The position numbers and the translations under genes were made by a program. Of a DNA stretch of 33,275 bases, positions 16,141 through 26,050 are shown in pieces (positions within the stretch are counted from its first letter, which is position 1; each line of letters opens with the position of its first letter). Origin of the DNA: Candidatus Nanopelagicaceae bacterium (lineage in GTDB: Bacteria; Actinomycetota; Actinomycetes; Nanopelagicales; Nanopelagicaceae); the NCBI GenBank assembly GCA_018882735.1, contig VERH01000012.1:1-33275 (forward strand), written 5' to 3'. Under the pieces are notes generated by a model. The model saw only the letters and a list, made by a program, of their open reading frames with translations. It made no database searches and was not told the DNA's origin.

Positions 16141-16926
16141 CTATCTGCGCACCGCCGCCGCAAGTTCGGTTGCGAGGGATTTCACCTTTAAATTAGCTTC
16201 CGATTCACTTTTTGAGTCGAGAATCAACTTAATGAAGGCTGAGCCGACGATCACGCCGTCTGCGTACTTAGATATCTCCCGAGCTTGCTCGCCCGTCGAG
16301 ACCCCCAGCCCAACACAGACTGGAGTATTGGATACCTTCTTTACCCGCTCGACCAAGGATTGTGCCGCAGATGAAACATCTCTTCGCGCGCCGGTAACAC
16401 CCATCAGGCTTGCCGCATAAATAAAACCAGAGCAATGTTTAGTTACCTTCGCAAGACGATTATCGGTTGTACTTGGCGCAACTACATAGACACGATGTAG
16501 CTGCTCTTTATCAGTTGAACTTATCCAAGATTGCGACTCTTCAATCGTTAGATCAGGGGTGATGACGCCCTCTCCTCCAGCTTTCTTTAAATTCTCGGAA
16601 AACTCAGCAACTCCAAATCGCTCGATTGGATTCCAATAAGACATCACCAACGTTGGAGCAGGGCTTGCGGCAACTACTTTGAAAACATCCCGTGTTTTGA
16701 ATCCATTCGCGAGCGCCATTTCCGAAGCTTGTTGAATTACTGGTCCATCCATTACTGGATCGCTATACGGCAGGCCCACCTCGATAACATCAACTCCACC
16801 TTCAGCCATGGCTTTGATTGCCAAGATTGAGCGATCCAGAGTTGGAAAACCTGCAGGAAGATAACCAATTAGGAGTGCGCGATTTTCAGCGCGAGCAAGC
16901 TCGAAACTCTTTTCTAGAAGTGACAT
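16141..16926 (-). CDS. trpA: Tryptophan synthase alpha chain
   Basis: 261-residue TIM-barrel subunit that cleaves indole-3-glycerol phosphate to indole and glyceraldehyde 3-phosphate and channels indole to TrpB. Catalytic residues are Glu49 (DVIEVGLPYSDPVMDGP) and Asp60 in the same block. Other conserved parts are PDLTIEES, ASLMGVTGAR and the phosphate site VCVGLGVSTGEQA and DGVIVGSAFI. Last trp gene of the his-trp block, 23 nt after trpB. A 77-bp spacer separates it from the DsbA-like gene, with a possible weak -10 TAGAAT at 16129-16124. Confidence 0.96.
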   Translation of the reverse strand: MSLLEKSFELARAENRALLIGYLPAGFPTLDRSILAIKAMAEGGVDVIEVGLPYSDPVMDGPVIQQASEMALANGFKTRDVFKVVAASPAPTLVMSYWNPIERFGVAEFSENLKKAGGEGVITPDLTIEESQSWISSTDKEQLHRVYVVAPSTTDNRLAKVTKHCSGFIYAASLMGVTGARRDVSSAAQSLVERVKKVSNTPVCVGLGVSTGEQAREISKYADGVIVGSAFIKLILDSKSESEANLKVKSLATELAAAVRR

Positions 16927-16949
16927 TTCAAGAGCCCGATACTTATTCC

Positions 16950-18149
16950 TTAGAGCGGAATTCCGAAATACTTTGCAGCGGTTTGTACATCTTTATCTCC
17001 CCTTCCGGAGAGATTGATAAGAAGAGTGGTTTCTTTTCCATTTTCTTTGCCCATTTCTCTACCAATCTTCATCGCTCCAGCAAGTGCATGCGCCGTCTCA
17101 ATTGCGGGGATAATTCCTTCGCTCTTTGAAAGAAGTGAGAATGCTTCCATCGCCTCATCATCAGTAATTGCCCGATACTCCGCTCGCCCAATCTCATGTA
17201 GATAGGCATGTTCAGGTCCAACGCCGGGGTAATCAAGTCCGGCTGAAATGGAATGTGATTCACGTGTTTGCCCATCGCCATCTTGTAAAACATAGGTCCG
17301 CGTGCCATGTAAGACTCCCGGAGTACCACCAACAATAGTTGCGGCGTGCTTTCCAGTCTCTACTCCAGCGCCACCCGCTTCTAGGCCAATCAGGCGGACT
17401 GATTGATCATTTAGAAATGCGTAGAAGATTCCAATCGCATTCGATCCACCGCCAACGCAGGCAAGGACTGCATCTGGAAGTCTTCCAATTAACTCCAACA
17501 TCTGGGCGCGTGATTCATCGCCGATTATTTTATGAAAGTCTCGAACCATAGTTGGAAATGGATCTGGCCCAGCTACCGTACCGAGAAGATAATGAGTATT
17601 CGCAACATGGGTGACCCAATCTCGCATCGCTTCATTTATTGCATCTTTCAAAGTCCTAGACCCAGTTGTGACTGGAATGACTTCAGCGCCAAGCAATTTC
17701 ATTCGTGCCACGTTTAGAGCCTGACGTTTTGTATCTTCTTCACCCATGTAAACAACGCACTCGAGCCCAAGGAGAGCTGCTGCGGTCGCGGACGCCACGC
17801 CATGTTGACCTGCACCGGTCTCGGCGATGATGCGCTTTTTTCCCATTCGTTTTGTAAGCAGAGCTTGTCCCAGGACATTGTTTATTTTGTGGCTTCCTGT
17901 GTGATTGAGATCTTCACGCTTTAAGAAAATGCGCGCACCACCACAATATTCAGAGAACCTTTTTGCCTCTGTGATTATCGATGGCCTACCTGTGTAGGTG
18001 CGGTGCAACTCCATTAGCTCAACTTGAAAAGTTGGATCGCTCAACGCTTCTTGATGTGCGCGAGATAATTCGTCAAGCGCGCCGATGAGAGCTTCCGGCA
18101 CAAACCGTCCTCCGAACCTGCCGAAGTGTCCCATCAGATCAGTGGTCAT
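16950..18149 (-). CDS. trpB: Tryptophan synthase beta chain
   Basis: 399-residue PLP enzyme joining indole and serine into tryptophan. The PLP Lys is Lys88 in [21 protein letters not shown] precedes it, [12 protein letters not shown] follows, and the glycine-rich phosphate loop is [12 protein letters not shown]. The conserved N-terminus [13 protein letters not shown] and [15 protein letters not shown] are typical of the TrpB1 type. ATG at 18149 has AAGG 7 nt upstream. It lies 34 nt after trpC and 23 nt before trpA, giving the usual paired order. Confidence 0.97.
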   Translation of the reverse strand: MTTDLMGHFGRFGGRFVPEALIGALDELSRAHQEALSDPTFQVELMELHRTYTGRPSIITEAKRFSEYCGGARIFLKREDLNHTGSHKINNVLGQALLTKRMGKKRIIAETGAGQHGVASATAAALLGLECVVYMGEEDTKRQALNVARMKLLGAEVIPVTTGSRTLKDAINEAMRDWVTHVANTHYLLGTVAGPDPFPTMVRDFHKIIGDESRAQMLELIGRLPDAVLACVGGGSNAIGIFYAFLNDQSVRLIGLEAGGAGVETGKHAATIVGGTPGVLHGTRTYVLQDGDGQTRESHSISAGLDYPGVGPEHAYLHEIGRAEYRAITDDEAMEAFSLLSKSEGIIPAIETAHALAGAMKIGREMGKENGKETTLLINLSGRGDKDVQTAAKYFGIPL

Positions 18150-18183
18150 AACGTAACCTTACTTTTCATACGCATAGGCGTCA

Positions 18184-18963
18184 TTATGAATCCGCGCTCT
18201 CTAGAAAACTTCTAATAGTTTTTCCTGGATCCGGTGAGCGAACTAACGCCTCCCCCACGAGAACAGCATCCGCCCCAGCCTTTCGAGCGTTTCGAATGTC
18301 ATCGAGGTTACTTATGCCTGATTCGGCAACCTTAATAATTGAGTTCGGTATTTGCGGGAGTAGTCGATCAAAGCTTGAGGTATCTACATCAAGAGTTCTT
18401 AAGTTCCGTGAGTTGACTCCAAGGATTTTTGGTGAAATGGCAAGAGCACGCTCCAGCTCTTTCTCATCATGAATCTCAACTAAGACATCCATGCCAAGCT
18501 CAGTAGCGAGCGTATAAAAATCCTGTAATTCACTCTCACTAAGCGCCGCAACAATTAGCAGAACTACATCGGCGCCAAAGGCGCGACTCTCTCTAATCAA
18601 GTACTCGCTAACCATAAAATCTTTTCGGAGTATGGGCAGGCTCACTTCATTTCTTACCAACGCGAAATCTTTGAGGGAGCCATTAAATCTTCGCTCTTCA
18701 GTGAGCACGCTAATAACAGCTGCGCCACTTTCTTCATAGATTCGTGCAAGTAAATTCGGCGCCGGTATTTCAGATAAATTGCCTTTGCTCGGTGATGAGC
18801 GTTTTATCTCAGCAATCAATGAAAGTTGGCCACTTCTTAGGTTTTCAAGGGCGCTCTTTGGCTTGGGTGCGCTAGCGATGCGCTCCATTAGCTCTCCCTC
18901 AGAGAGCCGGCGCGACTGTTCATCTAATCGCACCCCCTCGATGATTGAATCTAAGACGCTCAT
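18184..18963 (-). CDS. trpC: Indole-3-glycerol-phosphate synthase
   Basis: 259-residue monofunctional TIM barrel that cyclises CdRP to indole-3-glycerol phosphate. Conserved blocks: IAEIKRSSPSKGNL with the catalytic Lys, ISVLTEERRFNGSL, LPILRKDFMV (general-acid Lys), DVVLLIVAALS, GVNSRNLRTLDVD and VAESGISNLDD plus GADAVLVGEAL for phosphate binding. No TrpF domain is fused, consistent with PriA supplying that activity. The ATG overlaps the trpE stop by 4 nt, so the two are probably translationally coupled. Confidence 0.96.
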   Translation of the reverse strand: MSVLDSIIEGVRLDEQSRRLSEGELMERIASAPKPKSALENLRSGQLSLIAEIKRSSPSKGNLSEIPAPNLLARIYEESGAAVISVLTEERRFNGSLKDFALVRNEVSLPILRKDFMVSEYLIRESRAFGADVVLLIVAALSESELQDFYTLATELGMDVLVEIHDEKELERALAISPKILGVNSRNLRTLDVDTSSFDRLLPQIPNSIIKVAESGISNLDDIRNARKAGADAVLVGEALVRSPDPGKTIRSFLESADS

Positions 18964-20453
18964 TTAAGACTCCGAAGGCTATTGGCTGCATTGATTGCCC
19001 CTAGGACTGCAGCTGCTTTGTTTCGACACTCTTCCTCTTCGTTTTCCGGAATCGAGTCCGCAACAATTCCTGCACCAGCTTGGACATACGCTATTCCATC
19101 CTTTATTACTGCAGTACGTATTGCGATGCAGGTATCAAGATTTCCCGTGAAATCTACATATCCAATTGCGCCACCATAAATTCCACGACGAAATGGTTCT
19201 TGACTTTCGATTAGCTCCATCGCACGAGGCTTGGGGGCACCGGAGAGCGTTCCGGCTGGGAAGACCGCATAGAGAGCATCAACGGCCTGGCGATTCTTTC
19301 CAAGTTTTCCTACTACCGTTGAAACTATATGCATCACATGGGAATAGCGCTCCAGTTGCATAAATTCAACCACTTTCACAGAACCAGATTCGCAGACTCT
19401 TCCTAAATCATTTCTTCCCAAATCAACAAGCATTAAGTGTTCTGCTCGCTCTTTTGGATCTGAAAGTAGCTCTTCTCCTAGTCGAATATCTTCGCCTTGA
19501 TCTTGAGAACGTTTTCTAGTTCCAGCAATCGGATGGACCATCACTTCGCCGTCAGTGACTTTTACAAGGGCTTCTGGGCTAGAGCCAACAACTGATAGGC
19601 CATCGGCAAAACGAAATAGGTACATATAGGGACTGGGATTGTGTAACCGAAGCATCCGGTAGACATCGTAAGGATCGCTCTTTGACTCAATTTGGAATCG
19701 TTGCGAGAGAACAACTTGGAAGGCTTCGCCGCGCTTGATCTCTTCCTTTATCTCGTTAACAGAGGTGATAAATTGCTCTTTGCTGGTATGTCGATGGTAG
19801 TTAGGAATTGATTTCTCATCTAGATGCGCTATCTCACTCTTTAGCGGATTACTTAGAGCCACTTTCATTTCATCTAAGCGAGAGAGTGCAGATTTGTATG
19901 CCTCATCGACCCGCTCATCCGATCCATCCCAATTTATTGCATTTGCAATCAAGGTCACGCTTCCTTGGAGATGATCATAAATAGCAAGATCTGTGGTGAG
20001 CATGAACGCCATCTCCGGAAGATTCAACGGATCTTCAAGTTCGCTTGGTAACTTCTCCAGTCTTCGCACTGCGTCGTAGCCCATGTAACCAACTAGACCG
20101 CTAGTTAATCTTGGTAGCCCTTTAATTTGCGGAGTTACTAAATGTGAACTAGCCATCCGAAGCGCTTCTAAAGGCTCTATGCCACTTGGCGCACCTGCTG
20201 GGGGTCTTCCTATCCAGGTTGCTAAGCCATTTTTCTCAGTCAGCGTTGCCTCGCTATTTACTCCAATAAATGAATATCGAGACCAAGCGCCGCCATGTTC
20301 TGCAGATTCCAATAGGAAGGTGTTCTCTCGATGTCCAGCTAACTTTGCGTAAAGCGTTAGTGGAGTTTCACTATCCGCAAGAAAACTCTCGGCAACGGGA
20401 ACTACATTGTGAGTTTTTGCAAACTCTCGAAACTCTTCTAAAGAAATGGTCAT
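18960..20453 (-). CDS. trpE: Anthranilate synthase component I
   Basis: 497-residue chorismate-utilising enzyme making anthranilate, with ammonia from a TrpG partner that is not in this window. Residues 47-50, LLES in TFLLESAEHGGAWSRYSFIG, form the classical tryptophan feedback site, so allosteric inhibition is expected. The C-terminal chorismate-binding domain shows GEAFQVVLSQRF, HPIAGTRKR, DLGRNDLGRV, GTLSGAPKPRAMELI and GAGIVADSIPENE. Begins 6 nt after hisI with no room for a trp leader or attenuator, so transcription most likely continues from the his genes. First of four contiguous trp genes. Confidence 0.97.
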   Translation of the reverse strand: MTISLEEFREFAKTHNVVPVAESFLADSETPLTLYAKLAGHRENTFLLESAEHGGAWSRYSFIGVNSEATLTEKNGLATWIGRPPAGAPSGIEPLEALRMASSHLVTPQIKGLPRLTSGLVGYMGYDAVRRLEKLPSELEDPLNLPEMAFMLTTDLAIYDHLQGSVTLIANAINWDGSDERVDEAYKSALSRLDEMKVALSNPLKSEIAHLDEKSIPNYHRHTSKEQFITSVNEIKEEIKRGEAFQVVLSQRFQIESKSDPYDVYRMLRLHNPSPYMYLFRFADGLSVVGSSPEALVKVTDGEVMVHPIAGTRKRSQDQGEDIRLGEELLSDPKERAEHLMLVDLGRNDLGRVCESGSVKVVEFMQLERYSHVMHIVSTVVGKLGKNRQAVDALYAVFPAGTLSGAPKPRAMELIESQEPFRRGIYGGAIGYVDFTGNLDTCIAIRTAVIKDGIAYVQAGAGIVADSIPENEEEECRNKAAAVLGAINAANSLRSLK

Positions 20454-20459
20454 TATTAT

Positions 20460-20798
20460 CTAGTTCGCACCAAGATTGCTATTAAAGCAGCTGACTTCAC
20501 CTGTGTGACAGGCAGGACCATGACTCTTAACTTTGATAAGAAGTGCATCCTGATCGCAATCCAAGGCAAGTGAGATGACTTCCTGATAATTACCCGAAGT
20601 CTCTCCCTTGATCCAGATTGCGCCCCGACTTCTACTCCAAAACGTGGCCTTTCCGGTCTTGAGCGTTAACTCCAGGGCTTCTCTATTCATCCAGGCAAGC
20701 ATTAACACTTCATTAGTTAAGTGATCTTGTAGGACCGCAGCCACCAAGTCATCCGCACTCTTGAAAATCTCGTCGAGATTAATCGAGGTTGGGTTCAT
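20460..20798 (-). CDS. hisI: Phosphoribosyl-AMP cyclohydrolase
   Basis: 112-residue monofunctional HisI, third step of histidine synthesis, opening the adenine ring of PR-AMP. Metal and catalytic motifs: LMLAWMNREAL, ATFWSRSRG, the Asp triad in DCDQDALL, and the zinc Cys/His set HGPACHTGEVSCF. There is no C-terminal HisE domain; hisE and hisG are elsewhere. It lies 2 nt after hisF and 6 nt before trpE, forming the junction of the his and trp parts of the block. Confidence 0.95.
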   Translation of the reverse strand: MNPTSINLDEIFKSADDLVAAVLQDHLTNEVLMLAWMNREALELTLKTGKATFWSRSRGAIWIKGETSGNYQEVISLALDCDQDALLIKVKSHGPACHTGEVSCFNSNLGAN

Positions 20799-20800
20799 GG

Positions 20801-21583
20801 TTAATTCTTGCCTAACTTGGAGCTCTCTCGCACTTGATATCCAGCGCCCTTGAGCGCCTCTTTAATCTGTGCGATTCGATAGATACCGAAGTGAAAGACG
20901 CTCGCCGCAAGTAGCGCATCAGCTCCTTCGGCAAGTGCGCGAGTGAAGTCTTGGATGTCGCCGGCGCCACCGCTTGCAATTAGCGGTGTATCGCAAATCT
21001 CTCGGACTCTTCGAATCATCTCCAAGTCATAGCCAGAACGTGTTCCATCCCTATCCATTGAGTTCAAAAGTATCTCTCCAACTCCCCGAGAAGTTGCGCT
21101 CTCAATCCAATCCAGGGCATCTAAATCGGCGCTCTCTCGTCCGCCATGTGTTGTAACTTCGAAACCAGATTTTGTGCGCGCTCGCCTCGCATCTACTGAT
21201 AGGACAAGTACTTGAGTACCGAATCGATCAACAATCTCTGAAATGAGTTCCGGATTCTTTATCGCTGCGGTATTTATTGAAATCTTGTCAGCTCCTGCTC
21301 TCAATAACTGATTAACATCTTCGGCGGTGGAGATACCGCCTCCGACAGTTAGTGGGATAAATACTTGTTCTGCTGTGCGACGAAGTACATCAAGCGTAGT
21401 TCCTCTGCCTTCGGCGCTAGCGGTTATGTCAAGGAAGGTAATTTCGTCGGCGCCTTCACTAGCGTAAATGGCGGCCATCTCAACTGGATCTCCAGCCTCT
21501 TTCAGATTAATGAAATTAATTCCTTTAACAACTCTTCCCTTAGCTACATCAAGACAAGGAATTATTCTCGTAGCAAGACTCAT
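20801..21583 (-). CDS. hisF: Imidazole glycerol phosphate synthase, cyclase subunit
   Basis: 260-residue TIM barrel that uses ammonia from HisH to convert PRFAR to imidazole glycerol phosphate and AICAR. Catalytic Asp12 ([15 protein letters not shown]) and the second Asp in LVLSVDARR (about 131) are present, as are the phosphate sites GGGIS and ASGGAG plus [14 protein letters not shown]. The ATG overlaps the priA stop by 4 nt (ATGA). Its partner HisH is encoded two genes upstream. Confidence 0.97.
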   Translation of the reverse strand: MSLATRIIPCLDVAKGRVVKGINFINLKEAGDPVEMAAIYASEGADEITFLDITASAEGRGTTLDVLRRTAEQVFIPLTVGGGISTAEDVNQLLRAGADKISINTAAIKNPELISEIVDRFGTQVLVLSVDARRARTKSGFEVTTHGGRESADLDALDWIESATSRGVGEILLNSMDRDGTRSGYDLEMIRRVREICDTPLIASGGAGDIQDFTRALAEGADALLAASVFHFGIYRIAQIKEALKGAGYQVRESSKLGKN

Positions 21584-22302
21584 TGACTTACCTTCAATGC
21601 ATCTTCCAGCGTAAATGCTCCGGAATAAAGCGCCTTACCCACGATTGCGCCTTCAATCCCGACTTCAACAAGTTCACGAAGTTTTACCAAATCATCTAGA
21701 GAGGAGATACCTCCTGATGCGATAACCGGTCGATTTGTCATCTCGCATACGCTTCTTAGTAGTTCGATGTTTGGCCCTTGCAGCGTGCCATCTTTATTTA
21801 CATCAGTGACTACATAACGAGCACACCCTTCGCTATCAAGACGGGCAAGAGTTTCAAATAAGTCGCCACCTTCTTTTGTCCATCCGCGGGCAGCCAACGT
21901 TCTACCTCGAACATCAAGACCCACCGCGATTTGCTCCCCGTATCTTGCGATTACAGAAGCAGTCCATTCTGGGCTCTCCAGCGCGGCTGTTCCAAGATTG
22001 ATCCGCTCGCATCCAGTGGCCAAAGCTTTAGTTAAAGATGCTTCATCTCTAATTCCACCAGAGAGTTCCACCTTTAATTGCAGTTTAGAGATAACTTCCC
22101 GGAGCAATTCATGATTACTGCCTGTGCCAAATGCCGCATCAAGGTCAACTAAGTGAATCCATTCTGCGCCCGCATCTTGGAAAGCGAGCGCGGCTTCAAG
22201 TGGCGCGCCGTATTGGGTCTCGGCGCTCAATTCACCTCGTACCAAGCGAACTGCTTTTCCGCCTCTCACATCCACCGCAGGTAGAAGTTCCAATTTCCTC
22301 AT
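21580..22302 (-). CDS. priA: Phosphoribosyl isomerase A (bifunctional HisA/TrpF)
   Basis: TIM barrel of about 240 residues starting [24 protein letters not shown]. The Asp pair of the acid-base mechanism is Asp11 (PAVDVRGG) and the Asp in [11 protein letters not shown]. It isomerises ProFAR in histidine synthesis; in actinobacteria lacking trpF the same enzyme (PriA) also isomerises PRA in tryptophan synthesis. The bifunctional call is an inference from taxon and from the absence of trpF between trpC and trpB. I place the start at ATG 22302, overlapping the hisH stop as ATGA, instead of an in-frame TTG at 22317. Lying directly between his genes and a downstream trp block fits the dual role. 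Confidence 0.92.
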   Translation of the reverse strand: MRKLELLPAVDVRGGKAVRLVRGELSAETQYGAPLEAALAFQDAGAEWIHLVDLDAAFGTGSNHELLREVISKLQLKVELSGGIRDEASLTKALATGCERINLGTAALESPEWTASVIARYGEQIAVGLDVRGRTLAARGWTKEGGDLFETLARLDSEGCARYVVTDVNKDGTLQGPNIELLRSVCEMTNRPVIASGGISSLDDLVKLRELVEVGIEGAIVGKALYSGAFTLEDALKVSQ

Positions 22303-22907
22303 AGCGCGTCCGCCCAATTCTTAAGAAGTTGCAGCCCAACATCACCGCTCTTTTCGGGATGGAATTGGACAGCGCTTAGCGAGCCAAGTTCAAGGGCGGC
22401 TATGAAATCTTCGCCATAGTTTGAAATTCCAGTTCTAGCATCGCCCGGGACTTCTCTTGTTGCGTATGAGTGTACAAAGTAGAACCGCTCACCATTTATA
22501 CCCTTTAGCAATTCCAGTGGTGCTACACCAGTAACTTCATTCCAACCAATGTGCGGAAGTATTGGAGCATTTAATTTACTCACCTTGTTTGGAAGGATTG
22601 CTAAGCCTTCCTCCTTTGATTCATCACTTCCTGCAAAGAGAACTTGCATGCCGACACAAATTCCAAGAATTGGTCTATGGGAATTGAAGCGAGCCCGTAT
22701 TACATCGTCGCCACGAACGGCGCGGAGTTGATTCATGCAACTTCCAAATGCGCCTACTCCAGGAACGACTAACCCGGTAGATTCAAAAGCTCTCTCAAAG
22801 TCAGAAGTTACTTCTACATCCAATCCAACTCGCTCTAGTGCGCGCTGAGCGGAACGGATATTTCCCGACCCATAATCAAGAATTGCGATTGCGTTACGTT
22901 TGGTCAT
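22299..22907 (-). CDS. hisH: Imidazole glycerol phosphate synthase, glutaminase subunit
   Basis: 202-residue class I glutamine amidotransferase feeding ammonia to HisF. The catalytic triad is visible: Cys84 in [12 protein letters not shown], and His183/Glu185 in VQFHPEKSG. The N-terminus [14 protein letters not shown] and VVPGVGAFG are typical of HisH. The gene starts 10 nt after hisB and its stop overlaps the priA ATG. Confidence 0.96.
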   Translation of the reverse strand: MTKRNAIAILDYGSGNIRSAQRALERVGLDVEVTSDFERAFESTGLVVPGVGAFGSCMNQLRAVRGDDVIRARFNSHRPILGICVGMQVLFAGSDESKEEGLAILPNKVSKLNAPILPHIGWNEVTGVAPLELLKGINGERFYFVHSYATREVPGDARTGISNYGEDFIAALELGSLSAVQFHPEKSGDVGLQLLKNWADAL

Positions 22908-22917
22908 CTACGTCCCA

Positions 22918-23505
22918 TCAGAGGACGCCTTTAGTTGAGGGGACTCCTGAAACCCTTGAATCAAGTGTGACGGCATCGCGCAACGCTCTCGCTACCGCCT
23001 TGAATTGAGCCTCTAAAACATGGTGCGCATTTCTTCCCTCGATGACCCTTATATGAAGAGCGATCCGCGCTTCGGCAACAAATGATTCCCAGATGTGTTT
23101 GCCCAAGGTGGTATCGAAAGTTCCAATCAACTCCACAATTTCGGGTTGTCTATGTACAAGATATGGGCGACCGGAAAGGTCTACAGCAGCTTGGACAATT
23201 ACTTCATCTAGTGGAACAAGTGCATCACCAAAGCGACGAATTCCAGTTTTATCCCCAAGTGCCTCACGTAACGCCTGGCCAACAGCAAGTGAGGTGTCCT
23301 CCACGGTGTGGTGTGAATCAACTTCAACATCTCCACTTGTCTTAACGCTTAGATCAAAGCCCGCGTGTTTGCCGAGTTGCGAGAGCATGTGATCAAAGAA
23401 TGGAACTCCGGTATCGACTTCAATCTTTCCCGTTCCATCTAGATTTAGCTCGACTTTAACTTGGGACTCTTTTGTGGAGCGCTCCACCTTTGAAATTCTT
23501 GCCAT
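22918..23505 (-). CDS. hisB: Imidazoleglycerol-phosphate dehydratase
   Basis: 195-residue monofunctional IGPD converting imidazole glycerol phosphate to imidazole acetol phosphate. It has the duplicated manganese-binding pattern: [14 protein letters not shown] and [17 protein letters not shown] in the first half, [29 protein letters not shown] in the second. No histidinol-phosphatase domain is fused, unlike the enterobacterial HisB. It starts 7 nt after hisC; AGGGG lies about 12 nt before the ATG. Confidence 0.96.
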   Translation of the reverse strand: MARISKVERSTKESQVKVELNLDGTGKIEVDTGVPFFDHMLSQLGKHAGFDLSVKTSGDVEVDSHHTVEDTSLAVGQALREALGDKTGIRRFGDALVPLDEVIVQAAVDLSGRPYLVHRQPEIVELIGTFDTTLGKHIWESFVAEARIALHIRVIEGRNAHHVLEAQFKAVARALRDAVTLDSRVSGVPSTKGVL

Positions 23506-23512
23506 GTTCTGA

Positions 23513-24634
23513 TTATCCCCTAACTTCTGGATGGTCGACTCTTATTTTTGCAGTCTGCTTTAAAGCATCTAAAAAGGCTCGGTTCTCGGCACGAGTTCCG
23601 ATGGTCACTCGCAAATGTCCAGGAATTCCCACATCCCGCACCAAAACTCCCCGGTTTAGTAACTCTTCCCAAAGTTTTGCAGCGGAATCTGCAAACCCAG
23701 AGAAGAGCAAGAAGTTCGCCTCACTTGGATAGCTCTTCAGTCCCATCGAGTGAATCTCTCTTGCGACCTCTTCGCGGGCTTCTTGCAGGCGCTCCACATC
23801 TTTTATTAACGAACTCTGCTTGGAAATCGCGGCTAAGGCGGCGGCTTGAGTTAGGGCGCTCAAATGATATGGAAGTCGAACTAATTGAAGCGCCTCTATG
23901 ACTTTAGGGTCGGCAATCAGATAGCCAAGGCGAGCGCCAGCAAATGCAAAGGCCTTACTCATTGTCTTTGATACGAGGAGATTTGGATGGGTCTTAATGA
24001 GAGTAATTGCCGATGGGTTTTTTGAGAATTCGCCATATGCCTCATCCACGACGACTAAGCCTTTTCGAGACGCTAGCGCGGTTGCGATCTTCGAGATCGA
24101 CTCAAGTGAAGTTGTGGTTCCGGTCGGATTATTAGGCGTTGTAATGAAGACGATTTTTGCCTCTGTGGCGCTAATAGCCTTTTCGATCTGTGGAGCACCA
24201 ATTTCATAATTGTCATCTCTAGGAATTGAGATCCATTTCTTACCAACAACCTTTGAGATTAGTGGATGCATGGAGTATGAAGGCTCAAAACCAAGCGCTC
24301 CTCCTTCGAAAGCCAAGAGAATGGTCTGGATAATTTCATTACTTCCATTTGCTGCCCAGATTGAAGAAGAGTCCACTTCGACGCCCATAGAAGTGTTAAT
24401 TGAGTTAGCGAGCGCCTGGCGCAGCGCCAATGCATCTCTATCTGGATAGCGATTTAAATCTTTTAGGCAACGTGAAATCTCAGCCAAGAGAGCTTCTTGT
24501 AACTCATCACTTAAGTTGTAGGGGTTTTCATTTGTATTTAGACGAACCGGAACATCTACTTGTGGCGCTCCATATGGCGACAGCTCGCTCAACTCCGCTC
24601 GAAGCGGTAGCCACGCTGGGAAGTTTTGATTCAT
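23513..24634 (-). CDS. hisC: Histidinol-phosphate aminotransferase
   Basis: 373-residue fold-type I PLP aminotransferase transferring an amino group from glutamate to imidazole acetol phosphate. Substrate and cofactor motifs: [39 protein letters not shown], the PLP Lys227 in [16 protein letters not shown], and the C-terminal Arg in [10 protein letters not shown]. Some family members also act on aromatic amino acids, which cannot be excluded. The ATG overlaps the hisD stop by 4 nt. Confidence 0.95.
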   Translation of the reverse strand: MNQNFPAWLPLRAELSELSPYGAPQVDVPVRLNTNENPYNLSDELQEALLAEISRCLKDLNRYPDRDALALRQALANSINTSMGVEVDSSSIWAANGSNEIIQTILLAFEGGALGFEPSYSMHPLISKVVGKKWISIPRDDNYEIGAPQIEKAISATEAKIVFITTPNNPTGTTTSLESISKIATALASRKGLVVVDEAYGEFSKNPSAITLIKTHPNLLVSKTMSKAFAFAGARLGYLIADPKVIEALQLVRLPYHLSALTQAAALAAISKQSSLIKDVERLQEAREEVAREIHSMGLKSYPSEANFLLFSGFADSAAKLWEELLNRGVLVRDVGIPGHLRVTIGTRAENRAFLDALKQTAKIRVDHPEVRG

Positions 24635-25986
24635 AACTCAAACCGCGCCTTTATGGCCTCACCATGTGCAGGCAGATCTTCTGCTTCAGCAAAAGCGACC
24701 ACGCTTGGAGCAATCTCGCGAAATGCTCGCTCGTTATAAGTAATAAAGTGAAGTCCACGCAGGAAAGTCTGGACGGATAGTCCGCTGGAGTGACAAGCGC
24801 ACCCTCCGGTTGGAAGTACGTGATTTGAGCCCGCAAGGTAATCGCCTAATGAAACTGGAGAGTACCTTCCCAGGAAGACTGCGCCAGCATTTCTAATCTT
24901 CTTGCTTGCACTTACTGGATCACTTACTAACAACTCGAGGTGTTCAGCAGCATAAGCATTAGCAACATCTAGCGCCTGATCTAAGTCATCGACTAGAACA
25001 ATCGCTGATTGTTCACCGCTTAAGGCTTCGATAACTCGTTGATTGTGCCGGGTTTGTTTTACTCGCATCCCCAGCTCTCTAATCACTTCATCTTTGAGTT
25101 CCAGCGAATCGGTAATCAAGATGGCTGCGGCTATCGTGTCGTGTTCGGCCTGGCTGATTAAGTCCGCCGCAACTTCTTTTGCTACGGCAGTTGAATCGGC
25201 AACCACGGCAATCTCAGTTGGACCTGCCTCAGAATCTATTCCAACTATTCCGCGAAGCGCTCGCTTTGCAGCAGCAACATAAATGTTTCCTGGCCCAGTA
25301 ACAATATCGACTGGTTCGCTAATCACCGCGCCGGAAGAGTCTTTAATTCCCAGAGCGAGCGCAGCGATTGCTTGCGCGCCACCTATTGCGTAAATCTCAT
25401 CAATTCCAAGTAAGGCACAGGTCGCAAGGACTAAATTGTTTGGCCAGCCATCATTATCTCTCTGTGGCGGAGATGCGAGTGCGATACTTTTAACGCCAGC
25501 TAATTGCGCCGGCAAGACATTCATCACAACCGAACTGGGGTAAATGGCGCGACCGGCGGGGACATAGAGACCCACGCGATCGACTGGGATCCAACGCTCT
25601 TCAACCTCTCCACCATCCACAACGCGGACCGTTGATTCCCCTCGAATCTGTTCCTTATGAACAATTCGAACTCGTCGAATCGACTCTTCAATAACAGCGC
25701 GGAGCTGGGGTTCGAGTTTGTCTAGCGCCTCTTCAATCTTGGCTTTAGGAACTCTGATCTCCGATGGACTAATTCCATCAAATCGTTCTGAGAGTTTTAG
25801 TAATGTACTTACATCACCGCTTCGTACCTCATCGATGATGGGCTCCACTTGGGCGAGGGCCGCCTTTACATCCAATCGAGCCCTTGGAAGTTTCGACTTA
25901 TATCCGCTCTTAGAGAGGCGCTGGCCACGGAGGTCTAGCGTTCTAATTAGAGGGGCTCCAATTAGAGAGAGATCAGCTGGATTCAC
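24631..25986 (-). CDS. hisD: Histidinol dehydrogenase
   Basis: 451-residue zinc enzyme catalysing the last two NAD-dependent oxidations of histidinol to histidine. Conserved segments: YVPAGRAIYPSSVVMNVLPA, TGPGNIYVAAAKRALRG, DSEAGPTEIAVVAD, SQAEHD and the metal-binding GGCACHSSGLSVQTFLR. Length is normal. The start is GTG at 25986: an upstream ATG in another frame meets a stop at once, and a TAGAAT -10-like hexamer ends 6 nt before the GTG, so the transcript is probably leaderless. It is the first gene of the his-trp block, 64 bp downstream of dnaE. Confidence 0.96.
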   Translation of the reverse strand: MNPADLSLIGAPLIRTLDLRGQRLSKSGYKSKLPRARLDVKAALAQVEPIIDEVRSGDVSTLLKLSERFDGISPSEIRVPKAKIEEALDKLEPQLRAVIEESIRRVRIVHKEQIRGESTVRVVDGGEVEERWIPVDRVGLYVPAGRAIYPSSVVMNVLPAQLAGVKSIALASPPQRDNDGWPNNLVLATCALLGIDEIYAIGGAQAIAALALGIKDSSGAVISEPVDIVTGPGNIYVAAAKRALRGIVGIDSEAGPTEIAVVADSTAVAKEVAADLISQAEHDTIAAAILITDSLELKDEVIRELGMRVKQTRHNQRVIEALSGEQSAIVLVDDLDQALDVANAYAAEHLELLVSDPVSASKKIRNAGAVFLGRYSPVSLGDYLAGSNHVLPTGGCACHSSGLSVQTFLRGLHFITYNERAFREIAPSVVAFAEAEDLPAHGEAIKARFEL

Positions 25987-25992
25987 TGCCCC

Positions 25993-25998
25993 ATTCTA
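25993..25998 (-). promoter_or_regulatory. -10 element of a leaderless hisD promoter
   Basis: TAGAAT on the minus strand ends 6 nt before the hisD GTG, placing the start at or beside the start codon. No SD precedes the GTG beyond GGGG only 2 nt away, and no clear -35 is visible. It is the only promoter-like site I see ahead of the eleven his and trp genes. Confidence 0.5.
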
Positions 25999-26017
25999 GA
26001 TAAAGAGGAATTAACTC

Positions 26018-26039
26018 GCGCTCTAGATTTAAGGAGCGC
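26018..26039 (-). terminator. Hairpin after dnaE, possible U-poor terminator
   Basis: GCGCTC (26018-26023) and GAGCGC (26034-26039) form a perfect 6-bp GC-rich stem with a 10-nt loop, 12 nt past the dnaE stop and upstream of the hisD promoter. Only a short mixed AT stretch follows, no U-tract, so efficiency is uncertain. Confidence 0.4.
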
Positions 26040-26050
26040 TAGATAAGCCG

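Noticed and set aside
20454-20459. Looked for a trp leader peptide or attenuator before trpE
   Set aside because: Only 6 nt separate hisI and trpE and no Trp-rich short frame or alternative hairpins are present.
23082-23392. Two overlapping plus-strand frames of 87 and 99 codons across hisB
   Set aside because: They are antisense to a complete IGPD with both metal motifs, have no SD, and resemble nothing.
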